From JACVRM01 sp963809765 (GTDB taxonomy: Bacteria > Actinomycetota > Thermoleophilia > Gaiellales > Gaiellaceae): a stretch of DNA of 64,000 nucleotides. Shown piece after piece: positions 55,859-64,000 of the stretch. Where the stretch lies: positions 682,001 to 746,000 of the forward strand of contig CAWEKT010000003.1 in NCBI GenBank assembly GCA_963809765.1. The letters run 5' to 3'. The notes beneath the pieces are model-generated. The model had not been told where the DNA came from and searched no databases. It saw only the letters and a program-made list of their open reading frames with translations. How positions within the stretch are numbered: position 1 is the first letter of the stretch; each line of letters begins with the position of its first letter. Made by a program: the position numbers and the translations under genes.

Positions 55859-55905
55859 GTCTGTCCCCGGAGGCGACGGTTCACCCGTCGCCGGAGGGGA
55901 CTGAC
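55859..55905. repeat. REP-like palindrome
   Basis: GTCTGTCCCC (55859-55868) is the inverted copy of GGGGACTGAC (55896-55905) with one mismatch, and GGCGACG / CGTCGCC pair inside it. The 47-bp hairpin sits between convergent genes, typical of a REP element or bidirectional terminator. The RAYT gene at 4372-4923 could in principle act on it. Confidence 0.6.
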
Positions 55906-55912
55906 CCCTCAG

Positions 55913-55944
55913 TGACGACAAGCGTCACTGACGACAAGCGTCAC
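55913..55944. repeat. Two tandem 16-bp direct repeats
   Basis: TGACGACAAGCGTCAC is repeated exactly at 55913-55928 and 55929-55944, followed by a partial third unit. Each unit can form a small GTGACG/CGTCAC hairpin. The second copy includes the adenosine deaminase stop codon. Likely a recent duplication by slippage at the edge of the REP-like palindrome. Confidence 0.8.
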
Positions 55945-56955
55945 TGACGCGCGGCGACCGTCGCGCGAGCGACGAAGGCCGCCTCGTGGCCGCGACGGTT
56001 CGCCTCGTCGAGCTCCTCCTCGTCGAGGGCGCCGATGCGGAGCAGCAGCTCGAGCTCGTCGCGGAGGTGCGTCCGCATCATCTCGGGCCCGTCCGTCGCG
56101 ATGGTGAAGGCGACGCCGCCGTCGGCGAAGGCCCGAATCGTCTCGCGCAGCTCGTCCTCGCCGGCGAACGCCTTCGTGAGCAGGTTCGAGGTCGGGCAGA
56201 TCTCGAGCACGGTGCCCTGGTCGCGGAGGGCGGCCAGCAGCTCCGGGTCGCGCGCGGCGAGGATGCCGTGCCCGATCCGCTCCGGCCGCAGGAACTCGAG
56301 CACCTCGCCGATCTCCTCGATCCCGCGCTCGCCGCCCTCCTCGCCCACGTGGATGGTGACGCCGAGCCCGGCCTCGCGCGCCTCCTCGACGAGCGGCGCC
56401 AGCGTCGCGGTACGGGTAGCGCTCGCCTCCGGGGCGAGGCCCGGCGATGTCGACGCCGACGATGCCACGCGAGGCGTAGCGGATCGCCTTCTCGACGATG
56501 ATCGCGTTCTGCCGGTCGGAGAACGTCCGGTCCATCATCAGGATCAGCCCCGCACGCACGTTCGGGTACTCGAGGCTCGCGCGGTCGAGCCCGCGCGTGG
56601 CCGCCATGATGATGTGATCGAGGTCACGCTCTCCGCCGCGGTTTCGCTTCATCGGGTTGAAACGCAGCTCGAGCGTGGTGATCCCCTGCGAGCGGTAGGC
56701 GCCGCCGATGGCCGCGTGCACCGAGCGCTCGACCGCGAGCGGGCTCGACTGGATCAGCTCGGTCCACTCGTAGATGGCGTTCAGCGCGTCGAGGTCGGGC
56801 ACGCCCCGGGGGTCCGACACCGTGACGAGCCGGTCGAACTCCCAGTAGTCCTTCACCGGCAGCGCGATGCCCTGCTCGTGCGCCAGGCTCCAGAGGATGT
56901 CGGACGAGACCGAGCCGCCCAGGTGGGTGTGCAGCTCGGCCAGGCCTTCGCCCAT
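55941..56955 (-). CDS. Adenosine deaminase-family hydrolase, broken frame
   Basis: About 337 aa after correcting a +1 break near 56397. Metal ligands LHTHLGG (residues 8-14), the second His in TIHVGEEGG, RIGHGILAARD, CPTSNLLTKAF and ATDGPEM are all in family order. It deaminates adenosine or a related purine. ATG 56955. The 3' end carries the 16-bp direct repeats; in the uncorrected frame the ORF runs past the true stop. Confidence 0.9.
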
Positions 56956-57073
56956 CCGGGAAGTCTACGCGGCGTCAGCGCGCCGGACTCGTGCCTGGAA
57001 GCCACAAAGTCGAGGGCCAGCGACCCGACGCGACGCCCGGACGTGCGCCAGAGATGCCCGTAGTGTTCAGGCG

Positions 57074-58218
57074 ATGAAAGTCGGGATCGTGGTCCCGTAC
57101 TCGTGGTCGTTCTGGGGCGCGGTCGTGGAGCATGCGGAGCTGCAGGCGGACGCGCTGCGCGCGCTCGGCGTAGAGACGCGCACGATCATGGGCAACGACC
57201 CGCCGGGGAGCTTCACCCGGGCACTCCATCCGCGGCTCGGCCGCCACGGCAGCGCACCGCCGGACGTGATCCCCGTGGGACGCTCGGTGATCGTCCCGGC
57301 GAACGGCTCGCTGCCCAACATCGTGCTCAGTCCGCGGACGCCGGCCCGCGTTGCGCGCGCGCTCGCCCGCGAGCGGTTCGACCTCCTGCACGTCCACGAG
57401 CCGCTGACGCCCGGCGATCGCGGTCGCCGCGCTGGCGCTGGCGCGCTGCCCCGTCGTCGCCACCTTCCACGCGTGCGGCGAGCTCGGCTGGACCCGGCTC
57501 GCCACGCCCGTTTGGGGCTTCCTACTCCAGCGGATCGACCGGCGCATCGCCGTCTCCGAGGCCGCACGCGCGTCAGCGCGGCAGTACCTGCCCGGTGACT
57601 ACGAGATCATCCCGAACGGCGTCCTGGTGCCGCCCCGGGCCGATCCTGGGGACCGCGAGCACCGCGTCGTGTTCGTCGGCCGCCAGGAGCCGCGCAAGGG
57701 GCTCGCCGTCCTGCTGCGTGCGTGGCCGCAGATCCGGGAGCGCACGGGTGCTCGGCTGAGCGTCGTCGGCGCCGACCCGCTCGCCGTCCGGCTACTGCTC
57801 GCGCGCGAGCGCGTCCCGGCCGACGCCATCGACGTGCGGGGGTTCCTCTCGCAGGACGAGCTGACCGCCGAGCTGCTGGGCGCGAAGGCGATGGTCGCCC
57901 CGTCGCTCGGCGGGGAAAGCTTCGGCATGGTGCTCACTCGAGCTTTCGCCTGCGCGACACCGGTGGTGGCGTCGGACATCGACGGCTACCGGGCGGTGAT
58001 GACGGGCGACGTGGGCCTGACGCGTCCCGCCGGACGATCCGCGCGCGCTGGCCGACGGCGTCGCGGCCCTCCTGGCAGACGAGGATCGGCGCCGCTCCCT
58101 CGGCGCCGCCGCCCGCGTCCTCGCCGAGGAGCGCTACAGCTGGGACGGCATCGCTCGGCGCCTGCTGGACGTCTACGAGCAGGCCCTCGGCCGTGCGCGG
58201 GAGCCCGTCGCGGCATGA
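57074..58218 (+). CDS. GT4 glycosyltransferase (PimA-like), frame broken twice
   Basis: About 380 aa. The N-terminus VGIVVPYSWSFWGAVVEHA is like phosphatidylinositol mannosyltransferases. Corrected text gives AIAVAALALARCPVVATFHA, FVGRQEPRKGLAVLLRAWPQ, and the sugar-nucleotide motif APSLGGESFGMVLTRAFA. Breaks (+1) lie near 57415 and 58031. It is likely a membrane-associated mannosyl or glycosyl transferase for a lipid acceptor. TAGTGT lies seven bases before ATG 57074. Its stop overlaps the ATG of the flippase-like gene. Confidence 0.85.
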
Positions 58219-59286
58219 AGCGCCTGCAGCGCCTGCTGCACTCGCCCTGGTTCCGGGCCGGCGTCGTCGTGCCGATGCTCGGCGCCGTCGTGGCCGTGCT
58301 CTGGTGGCGCGGGCCGGACTGGGCGCTCGTCGGCGACACGTTCCGCCTCGTCGAGTGGAGCTGGATCCTGGCGGCGATCGGCCTCAACCTCGCCTCGGTC
58401 GCCGTCGCGGGCCTACGCCTGGCAGACGGTCGTCGAGCAGGCCCTTCCCGACCAGCGGCCCCCGTTCCACCAGACCTTCTCGGCGTTTGCGATCGGCCTG
58501 CTCGCCAACGCCGTGCTCCCCGGACGGATCGGTGAGCTCGCACGCGTCGCGGTGCTCACCCGGCACATGCAGCGCGGCACGGGCGCCACGCCCACGCTGC
58601 TCGGCACCGTCTTCGCGCACCGCGTGTTCGACCTGGTCCCGGCGCTGCTCCTGACCGCCTACGTGCTGTCGACGGCCAAGATCCCGCACTGGGCGATCAC
58701 GAGCCTGGCGATCGTCGCCGGCATCGGCGTCGTGCTCTTCGTCTTCGCGCTCGTCGGCGGGCGCTGGCGCAGCCGGGTGCCCGTCGAGGAGCTCAGTACC
58801 GCGCGTCGGCTGCTGGCCATGGCACGGCGCGGCCTCGAGGTCATGCGCGCACCGCTCAGGCTCGCGCTCGCGATCACGCTGCAGACGCTCGGCTGGCTGT
58901 TCCAGCTGCTCGCGGTCTACGTCGCGATGCGCGCGTTCGACATCGACGAGCCGATGCCCGCGGCCGCGCTCGTGCTGCTGCTGATGAACGTGGCGACGAT
59001 CTTCCCGCTCTGGCCGGGCAACTTCGGTCTGCTCCAGGCAGCGGTCGCGATCCCGCTCGTCTCGTACGGCGTGCCCTACGCGCGCGGCTTCGCGTTCGGC
59101 ATCGGCCTGCAGGCGCTCGAGATGTCCGTCGGCATCGGCGTCGGCCTGATCTTCCTCGCGCGCGAGGGGCTCTCGATCGCCACCCTGCGAACGATGGAGG
59201 CGGAGACCGAGGAGGAGCTCGAGGACGAGCTGGAAGAAGACGCCGCCGAGCACGAGCGCGAGCCCGTCGGGGCGAGCCGCTCGTAG
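58215..59286 (+). CDS. UPF0104 flippase-like membrane protein, broken frame
   Basis: About 356 aa after correcting a +1 break near 58406. Eight or so helices. Family segments AYAWQTVVEQ, ANAVLPGRIGELARV and LLLMNVATIFPLWPGNFGLL match the lysylphosphatidylglycerol synthetase-type membrane domain without the catalytic domain. The tail is very acidic (EEELEDELEEDAAEHE). Overlap (ATGA) with the glycosyltransferase suggests both act on the same lipid-linked product. Confidence 0.83.
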
Positions 59287-59292
59287 GAAGCG

Positions 59293-60240
59293 GTGGCCCC
59301 GCGGGTCGTCGCCGCGCCGGGCAGCCTGAAGGGCGTCCTCACCGCGGCCGCAGCCGCCGCCGCGATTCGCCGGGGCTGCGTCTCAGCCGGGGTCGAGTGC
59401 GCCGAGGTCCCCGTGGCCGACGGCGGAGAGGGGACGTTGGACGTCGTGGCGACCGCCCTCGGCGGCATCCGTCAGGCCGCCGAGGTGAGCGGGCCCCGAG
59501 GCGAGATGGTCGCGGCATCCTGGCTCCTGCTGGACGACGGGACGGCCGTGATCGAGGCGGCGCAGGCGATCGGGCTCGGGCTGGTCCCGCCCGGGGAGCG
59601 ACGCCCCCTGGAGACGACGAGCCGCGGAGTCGCCGAGCTCATGCTCGCGGCGGTCGAGGCAGGCGCGACCCGCCTGCTCGTGGGCCTCGGGGGCACGGCG
59701 ACGCTGGAGGCGGGCGCAGGGCTGCTCGAGCTGCTCGACCGGCTGCCGGCGCCGACCCGCGTCGCCTGCGACGTCCGCACGCCGCTGGCCGCCGCCGCAC
59801 GGCTGTACGGCCCGCAGAAGGGCGCGACACCGGCAGACGTCGCCGAGTTCGACCGGCGACTGGACCGGCTCGCCGCGGTTGCTCACCTGCCGGGGGCAGG
59901 TGCGGCCGGCGGCGTTGGTGCCGCCCTGGCGCTGCTCGGCGCCGAGCTCGTCGAGGGTGCCTCGCTCGTGCTCGAGCTGGTGCACTTCGAGGAGCGGATC
60001 GCCGGCGCCGCGCTCGCGATCACGGGTGAGGGGACGGTCGATGCGACGACCTGGGAGGGGAAGGCACCGGCCGCAGTGCTCGCTGTCTGTCGCACGACCG
60101 GCGTGCACTGCGTGCTCTTCGGCGGCCGCGTCCGCACCGAGCGGGCGGGCGTGGACGTTCGCGAGCTCAGCGGCGATCCGCAGCGAGCGGCGGCTGACCT
60201 CGAGGAGCTGGGCTCGACGCTGGCGCGCGAGCTCCGCTAG
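59293..60240 (+). CDS. Glycerate kinase (GK1 family)
   Basis: A 315-aa kinase. VVAAPGSLKGVLTAAAAAAA and VPVADGGEGTLDVV are the N-terminal hallmark, GLGGTATLEAGAGLLELL carries the central loop (usually GGSATND), and LAITGEGTVDATTWEGKAP the C-terminal one. It phosphorylates glycerate. GTG 59293 is six bases after the previous stop; the last gene of that plus-strand run. Confidence 0.88.
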   Translation: MAPRVVAAPGSLKGVLTAAAAAAAIRRGCVSAGVECAEVPVADGGEGTLDVVATALGGIRQAAEVSGPRGEMVAASWLLLDDGTAVIEAAQAIGLGLVPPGERRPLETTSRGVAELMLAAVEAGATRLLVGLGGTATLEAGAGLLELLDRLPAPTRVACDVRTPLAAAARLYGPQKGATPADVAEFDRRLDRLAAVAHLPGAGAAGGVGAALALLGAELVEGASLVLELVHFEERIAGAALAITGEGTVDATTWEGKAPAAVLAVCRTTGVHCVLFGGRVRTERAGVDVRELSGDPQRAAADLEELGSTLARELR

Positions 60241-60248
60241 TAAGGGGT

Positions 60249-60659
60249 CTAGGTCGTACGGTCTTCGGCAGCGCGCAGGCGCTTGGCGAGCGTCTGCAGG
60301 AGCTTCCAGGCGATCTCTCCGTTGCTCTCGACGAGCGGCCGGAACTCCCAGGACGTGAGCCCGTAGCAGAGCAGGTCGCTCGTGGCCGTCACAGAGGCCG
60401 TGCGAGCGCCGTCGTCGATCAGCGCGACCTCGCCGAAGGAATCGCCGCTGCGCAGCGTCCCGACCTCTTCACCGTGGACGCTCACGGCTGCCTCACCCTC
60501 GGCGATGACGAAGAAGCCGACTCCGCCGGAGCCCTCCTGCGCGATCGTGTAGCCCGGGTCGAAGCGGCGCTCCTTGAAGGACTTCGACAACATGTCGAGC
60601 TCCTTCTGGTCGAGACCGGAGAAGAGCGGAACGCGCTTGAGCAGCTCGACGGGTGCCAC
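60249..60659 (-). CDS. Single-domain cyclic nucleotide-binding protein
   Basis: A 136-aa protein, almost entirely one cNMP-binding domain: KRVPLFSGLDQKELDMLSKS at the front and RSGDSFGEVALIDDGARTAS as the phosphate cassette with Glu and Arg in place. No output domain. It resembles the protein at 10999-11370. GTG 60659 lies eight bases after TAGAAT on the minus strand. Confidence 0.85.
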   Translation of the reverse strand: MAPVELLKRVPLFSGLDQKELDMLSKSFKERRFDPGYTIAQEGSGGVGFFVIAEGEAAVSVHGEEVGTLRSGDSFGEVALIDDGARTASVTATSDLLCYGLTSWEFRPLVESNGEIAWKLLQTLAKRLRAAEDRTT

Positions 60660-60670
60660 GGGCCGGGATT

Positions 60671-60907
60671 CTATGCAGATTCGGCCGAGGTGCCACCCGT
60701 TTCCGCGGACTCCGCCCGGCGGACGAGCTCGTCGATCCGCCCCTGAGCGGCGTCGAGCTTGGCGACACACGTGCGATACAGCTCCTCGCCCCGCTCCCAC
60801 AGCTGCAGCGCCTGGTCGAGCGGCACCTCGCCAGCCTCGAGCCTCTGGACGATCGCGTCCAGCTCTCGCTGCGCCTCCTCGAAGGTGGGCTCTGACGCCT
60901 CGGTCAC
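60671..60907 (-). CDS. xseB: Exodeoxyribonuclease VII small subunit
   Basis: A 78-aa helical protein with TFEEAQRELDAIVQRLEAGE, PLDQALQLWERGEELYRTC and the C-terminal coiled tail, as in XseB. GTG 60907 overlaps the xseA stop (GTGA), so subunits are co-translated. Confidence 0.93.
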   Translation of the reverse strand: MTEASEPTFEEAQRELDAIVQRLEAGEVPLDQALQLWERGEELYRTCVAKLDAAQGRIDELVRRAESAETGGTSAESA

Positions 60908-62130
60908 GGGCTGACGTCCTCCACCCTCGCTCCGAAGGCGCCGACGGCGAGCTCGACGTCGACGGCATCGCCCGGCTGAAGCGAGGCGGCCTCCTGGACC
61001 AGCCTGCCCTCGGAGCGAACCACGGCGTAGCCGCGCGCCAGCGTCGCGCGCGGCGAGAGCGCCCGCAGCCTTCCGGCCGACTGCTCGAGCCTGGCGCGCC
61101 TCCGCTCCAGGTCGAGGAGCGGCGCCCGCCGCAGGCGCTCGTGGGCCTGCTCGACACGCACCCTGCTCTCCCGTGAGCGCTGGATGGTCGCCCGGTGGAG
61201 CGCCAGGCGCGCACGCTCGGCGCGCTCCCGGTCGCGCACGACGCGGGTCTGCGTCGCCCGTGCCAGCCCGGCACGCGCGCGGTCGAGCCGCTGTAGGAGC
61301 TCGTCGAGGTCGGGCACGACCAGCCGCGCCGCGGCGCTCGGCGTGGACGCGCGCGCGTCGGCCACGAGGTCGGTGAGCGGCGTGTCCTGCTCGTGGCCGA
61401 CCGCCGAGACGACCGGGACGGGGCAGGCGGCGATCGCCCGTACGAGCCGTTCGTCGCTGAAGGGAAGCAGGTCTTCGAAGCCGCCCCCGCCGCGGGCGAG
61501 GACGATGACGTCGACCTCGGGCTCGGCGGCCACCTGCTCGAGGACGGCCACGATCGCGGGAGCTGCGCGCGGCCCCTGCACGTACGTCTCGGCGACGAGG
61601 ATCCGGGCCGGCGGGAACCGGGTCGTGATCGAGGTGATGACGTCGCGCTTGGCGGCTGCGTCGTTGCCGGTGACCAGGCCGATCCGCCGCGCGAAGCGCG
61701 GCAGGGCGCGCTTGCGCTCCGCCGCGAACAGCCCCTCGGCTGCCAGCGTCGCCTTCAGCCGCTCGAGCCGCGCGAGGTGCTCGCCGAGACCGAACCGCTC
61801 GATCGTGAGCGCCCGGAAGCGGAGGTCGCCGCGAGCCTCGAAGAGCTCGGGACGGCCGTACACGTGGACGCGCTCGCCGTCACGGAGGTCGAGCCGCAGC
61901 GCATCGAAGCGGCCGCGGCCCATCGTCGCCGACAGGCACGAGCCGTCGGCTGGATCCTTGAGCGTGAAGAAGACCGTCTGCCAGCGCTCCTGGCGGCGAA
62001 GCTCCGTCAGCTCGCCCTCGACCCAGACGCTCGGCAGCCGCGACAGCCAGTCGGCGACGCCGCGGTTGAAGGCGGACACCGCGTACACCTTGCGGTCGCC
62101 GTACTGCAGCGCCTCGACCTTCCCGCTCAC
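60904..62130 (-). CDS. xseA: Exodeoxyribonuclease VII large subunit
   Basis: Degrades single-stranded DNA with XseB. The 408-aa protein has the N-terminal OB-fold (WVEGELTELRRQERWQTVFF), the catalytic region with GLVTGNDAAAKRDVI, VIVLARGGGGFEDLLPFSDE and SAVGHEQDTPLTDLVADARA, and a long helical C-terminus. GTG 62130 lies six bases after CATTCT and is preferred over an upstream start. Confidence 0.95.
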   Translation of the reverse strand: MSGKVEALQYGDRKVYAVSAFNRGVADWLSRLPSVWVEGELTELRRQERWQTVFFTLKDPADGSCLSATMGRGRFDALRLDLRDGERVHVYGRPELFEARGDLRFRALTIERFGLGEHLARLERLKATLAAEGLFAAERKRALPRFARRIGLVTGNDAAAKRDVITSITTRFPPARILVAETYVQGPRAAPAIVAVLEQVAAEPEVDVIVLARGGGGFEDLLPFSDERLVRAIAACPVPVVSAVGHEQDTPLTDLVADARASTPSAAARLVVPDLDELLQRLDRARAGLARATQTRVVRDRERAERARLALHRATIQRSRESRVRVEQAHERLRRAPLLDLERRRARLEQSAGRLRALSPRATLARGYAVVRSEGRLVQEAASLQPGDAVDVELAVGAFGARVEDVSP

Positions 62131-62399
62131 GAAAGCAGAATGCCTGAACCGCTTCGCTGCGCTCGCGCACACGGCGAACCATGGGGATGGGGTTACCTGG
62201 GTTCCCCCGCGTGCCGCCTCCTTGCGCGCGTTGGACGTTGTGCTCGCGTTTCAGGAGCCGGCGGATGCGGGCGTGGTACCGAGGGATGAAGTCGTCGCTG
62301 ATATTTGACGCAGCCCTGCTGAGGTAGAGCGCCGTGGCTGCCCGGTCGTCAGCGGGGAGGGCGGGAGGGTTTCCGCCTGCCGCCGCGAAAGGGCCGCAC
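62131..62399. other. 269-bp gap without a supported gene
   Basis: Lies between the divergent xseA and mini-protein genes. On the minus strand an open frame (SRAASNISDDFIPRYHARIR and onward) has no family match and could be a remnant. A GC-rich stretch near 62180-62210 (minus GGGGGAACCCAGGTAACCCC) looks structured. No function is assigned. Confidence 0.4.
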
Positions 62400-62603
62400 A
62401 TGGCGGACCCAACCTTCACGCTCGAGCCGAGGGACGCCGAGCCCGCCAAGGTGACCGGCTGGCGCCTGCACGTGCTGATCGAGGCCGGCTACCCGCTGGA
62501 CGTGGCCGAGCGAATCGCCTGGAGCGAAGCCGACCTCCATGAAGCGGTCGCGCTCGTCCGCGACGGCTGCCCCTTCGAAGTAGCCGAAAAGATCCTTCTC
62601 TAG
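62400..62603 (+). CDS. Mini-protein of GYPL/GCP helical family, copy 2
   Basis: A 67-aa protein from ATG 62400. The core GWRLHVLIEAGYPLDVAERI, then DLHEAVALVRDGCPFEVA and EKIL, aligns with the 70-aa protein at 29735-29947, with a one-residue length difference. All-helical in appearance. The two tandem hairpin repeats follow its stop. Function unknown. Confidence 0.7.
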   Translation: MADPTFTLEPRDAEPAKVTGWRLHVLIEAGYPLDVAERIAWSEADLHEAVALVRDGCPFEVAEKILL

Positions 62604-62617
62604 CCGTTCACCGGCGG

Positions 62618-62863
62618 AGCCGGGCTTGCCCCGGCGCAGCCACACCGCGCGAACGTCGCGTCTATCAGGCCGTTCGCGTTCGGTCTCACCGCCGAAAGTC
62701 GTCATGTGAGCGCGAAGCGCGAGCGGACTTTCGGCGGCGAAGCCGGGCTGCCCGGCGGAGCCACACCGCGCGAAGTCGCGTCTGTTCAGGCGTTCGCTGT
62801 TCGGTCTACACCGCCGAAAGTCGTCATGCGCAGCGCGAAGGGCAAGCGGACTTTCGGCGGCTT
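62618..62863. repeat. Two tandem 123-bp repeats, each with a 12-bp hairpin
   Basis: Units at 62618-62740 and 62741-62863 are similar throughout; each contains CACACCGCGCGAA-GTCGCGTCT and ends in a stem CCGCCGAAAGTC / GACTTTCGGCGG. Stems are 62689-62700 with 62726-62737, and 62811-62822 with 62849-62860. The second is followed by CTTTAAT. The array lies between convergent genes and may be a double bidirectional terminator or a REP-type pair. Confidence 0.8.
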
Positions 62864-64000
62864 TAATCCCGCCCGATGGCGGCCGTCCGGCGCTCGACGC
62901 TCGCTAACGCGTCGTCGATACGGCGCGTGAGCTCGGCGAGCCGGGACTCGAGCGCGGCCCGGTGGGCCTCGCCCTCCCGGATCGCCGTGCGCGTGCGCTC
63001 GCGCACGTCGCGCTCGGCCTCCTCGAGGCGATGCTCGAGCGAGCGCAGGAACTCCTCGCGCTGGCGCTCGAGGTTGTCGGCGACGGCGGAGAGACGCGAC
63101 TCGAGTCGCCGCGCGCCCGCGTCGCCCAGCTCCGCCAGCCGCTCGGCCAGCGCCGCCTGCGAGTCCCGCGCGAACATCTCGACGGCGCGGTCGAGCTCGC
63201 GGCCGAGCCGCTTGGCCGCCTGCTCGCGCGCGTTCTTGGACGACTCCTCGAACTGCTGGCTCGCAGCGTCCGCGTAGCGCTCCGCGGCCCGGTCGACGCT
63301 CCGCTGCAGCTGCTCCACCTGGCGCCGCTCGACGTCGGCGAGGGTGGTCTGGATCCGCCGCGCCGCCTCCAGCGCCTCGCGCTCGATCCGCTCGCTCAGC
63401 TCCCGCTCGCGCTGGCGCATGCGCTCCTCGACCTCCTGCAGCGCCCGCTTCCGCTCCAGGCCGTGGGCATCCAGCTCGGCCTGTGCCTCGCTGACCGCGT
63501 CGCGGGCGGACTGAAGGAGCTCCACCCGCAGCCGGGCGACCAGCTGCCGCTGCTCCTCCCCGCCGGCCTCGAGCCGCTGAACCTCCTTGCCGAGCCTGCT
63601 CTCCGCGCCCTCGAGCAGCTCCTCCTGGCGCGCGGAGACGTGTGCGACCTGCGACGCGAGCCGCTCCTGCGCGCGCTCGAGGTCGGCCGACCAGGCGGCG
63701 AGCCGCTCGGCGACCCGCCGTTGCACGGCAGCGAGCCGCTCGGCGAGCTCGCCGTCGATCTGGCGCTCGCGCGCCGCCAGCGCCGCCCGACGCTCCTCTG
63801 CCACTCGGCGCTCCTCGTCGAGCAGCGCCGAGAGCGATTCGGCTCGCGCGCGTGCAAGCGTGCGCTCGAGCTCGGCCGCCCTGGTGGCGGTCTCCCGCTG
63901 GACGACCTGCTCGAGCTCGGCGCGTGCCGCCTCGGCCCGGGCGTCGAGCTCTCTCGAGCCCGCCACGGCGTTGCGCAGCGCCGCCGCGCCCAGGACGGTG
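62863..64000 (-). CDS. Long coiled-coil protein, N-terminus off right edge
   Basis: At least 379 residues of heptad-rich, charged helix (ERTLARARAESLSALLDEER, AERLAERLAELGDAGARRLE and similar), ending at the stop 62863-62865. The frame is open to position 64000 and reads TVLGAAALRNAVAGSRE there, so the N-terminus lies outside. Glu/Arg/Ala/Leu-rich with no other domain visible. It may be a structural or scaffold protein; a role cannot be assigned from this. Confidence 0.75.
   Translation of the reverse strand, partial: TVLGAAALRNAVAGSRELDARAEAARAELEQVVQRETATRAAELERTLARARAESLSALLDEERRVAEERRAALAARERQIDGELAERLAAVQRRVAERLAAWSADLERAQERLASQVAHVSARQEELLEGAESRLGKEVQRLEAGGEEQRQLVARLRVELLQSARDAVSEAQAELDAHGLERKRALQEVEERMRQRERELSERIEREALEAARRIQTTLADVERRQVEQLQRSVDRAAERYADAASQQFEESSKNAREQAAKRLGRELDRAVEMFARDSQAALAERLAELGDAGARRLESRLSAVADNLERQREEFLRSLEHRLEEAERDVRERTRTAIREGEAHRAALESRLAELTRRIDDALASVERRTAAIGRD

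Noticed and set aside
62170..62215. c-di-AMP (ydaO)-like riboswitch on the minus strand
   Set aside because: GGGGGAACCC resembles one block of the motif, but the other conserved blocks are absent, and xseA seems to have its own box six bases from its start.
62618..62863. Possible CRISPR array
   Set aside because: Only two 123-bp units, no short regular spacers, and no cas genes in the window.

Overview
The window is high-GC bacterial chromosome (roughly 70% by eye) with short intergenic gaps, many GTG and TTG starts, overlapping stop/start pairs, HU, GlmS/GlmM, an ergothioneine pair (EgtB, EgtD) and an unusual IleS. This points to an actinobacterium, most likely class Thermoleophilia (Gaiellales or relatives). 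That placement is inferred from gene style and was not checked by a search. No rRNA, tRNA, prophage or CRISPR array was recognised. One transposase-like gene (a REP-associated RAYT) is present.

Layout. 1-3.3 kb: the left-edge part of a multi-GAF/PAS sensor kinase. 3.4-9.5 kb: ispH, RAYT, ileS, GNAT, thioredoxin. 9.5-11.7 kb: lipid kinase, NUDIX, then a tight trio (acidic mini-protein, cyclic-nucleotide-binding protein, glutaredoxin-like protein). 11.8-14.4 kb: dispersed repeat copy A, serine hydrolase, RidA, carboxylate-amine ligase. 14.4-16.2 kb: ECF sigma factor plus membrane beta-propeller partner. 16.2-19 kb: TetR, cupin, large membrane protein. 19-21 kb: fabI, glyoxalase-like protein and secreted esterase. 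21-24.4 kb: large secreted subtilisin. 24.5-27.5 kb: SDR, redox proteins, repeat copy B, methyltransferase. 27.8-29.6 kb: a sigma factor fused to a zinc anti-sigma motif, membrane anchor and proline-rich tail. 29.7-33.3 kb: mini-protein, alr, nnr, acpS, arfB. 33.3-37.3 kb: NUDIX, egtD, egtB and an ATP-grasp enzyme. 37.3-47.3 kb: transporters, glmS, glmM, rpsI-rplM, UDG-like protein, nitroreductase, DedA. 47.3-54.9 kb: guaA, guaB, pfkB, dacA-like, LysM, pyrF, HU, pyrE. 55-60.2 kb: YihY, adenosine deaminase, glycosyltransferase, flippase-like protein, glycerate kinase. 60.2-64 kb: cyclic-nucleotide-binding protein, xseB, xseA, a second mini-protein, a tandem hairpin repeat and a right-edge coiled-coil protein.

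The clearly linked functions are nucleotide synthesis (pyrF, pyrE, guaB, guaA), cell-wall precursors (glmS, glmM, alr, D,D-carboxypeptidase), ergothioneine synthesis and envelope/redox housekeeping. Many genes have a TANNNT hexamer 6-8 nt before the start codon, which implies leaderless transcription.

Quality caution: about 22 sites in conserved genes break the reading frame. Nearly all are net single-base insertions. I annotate these genes as whole CDSs with the break position and treat the breaks as probable sequence errors, not pseudogenes.
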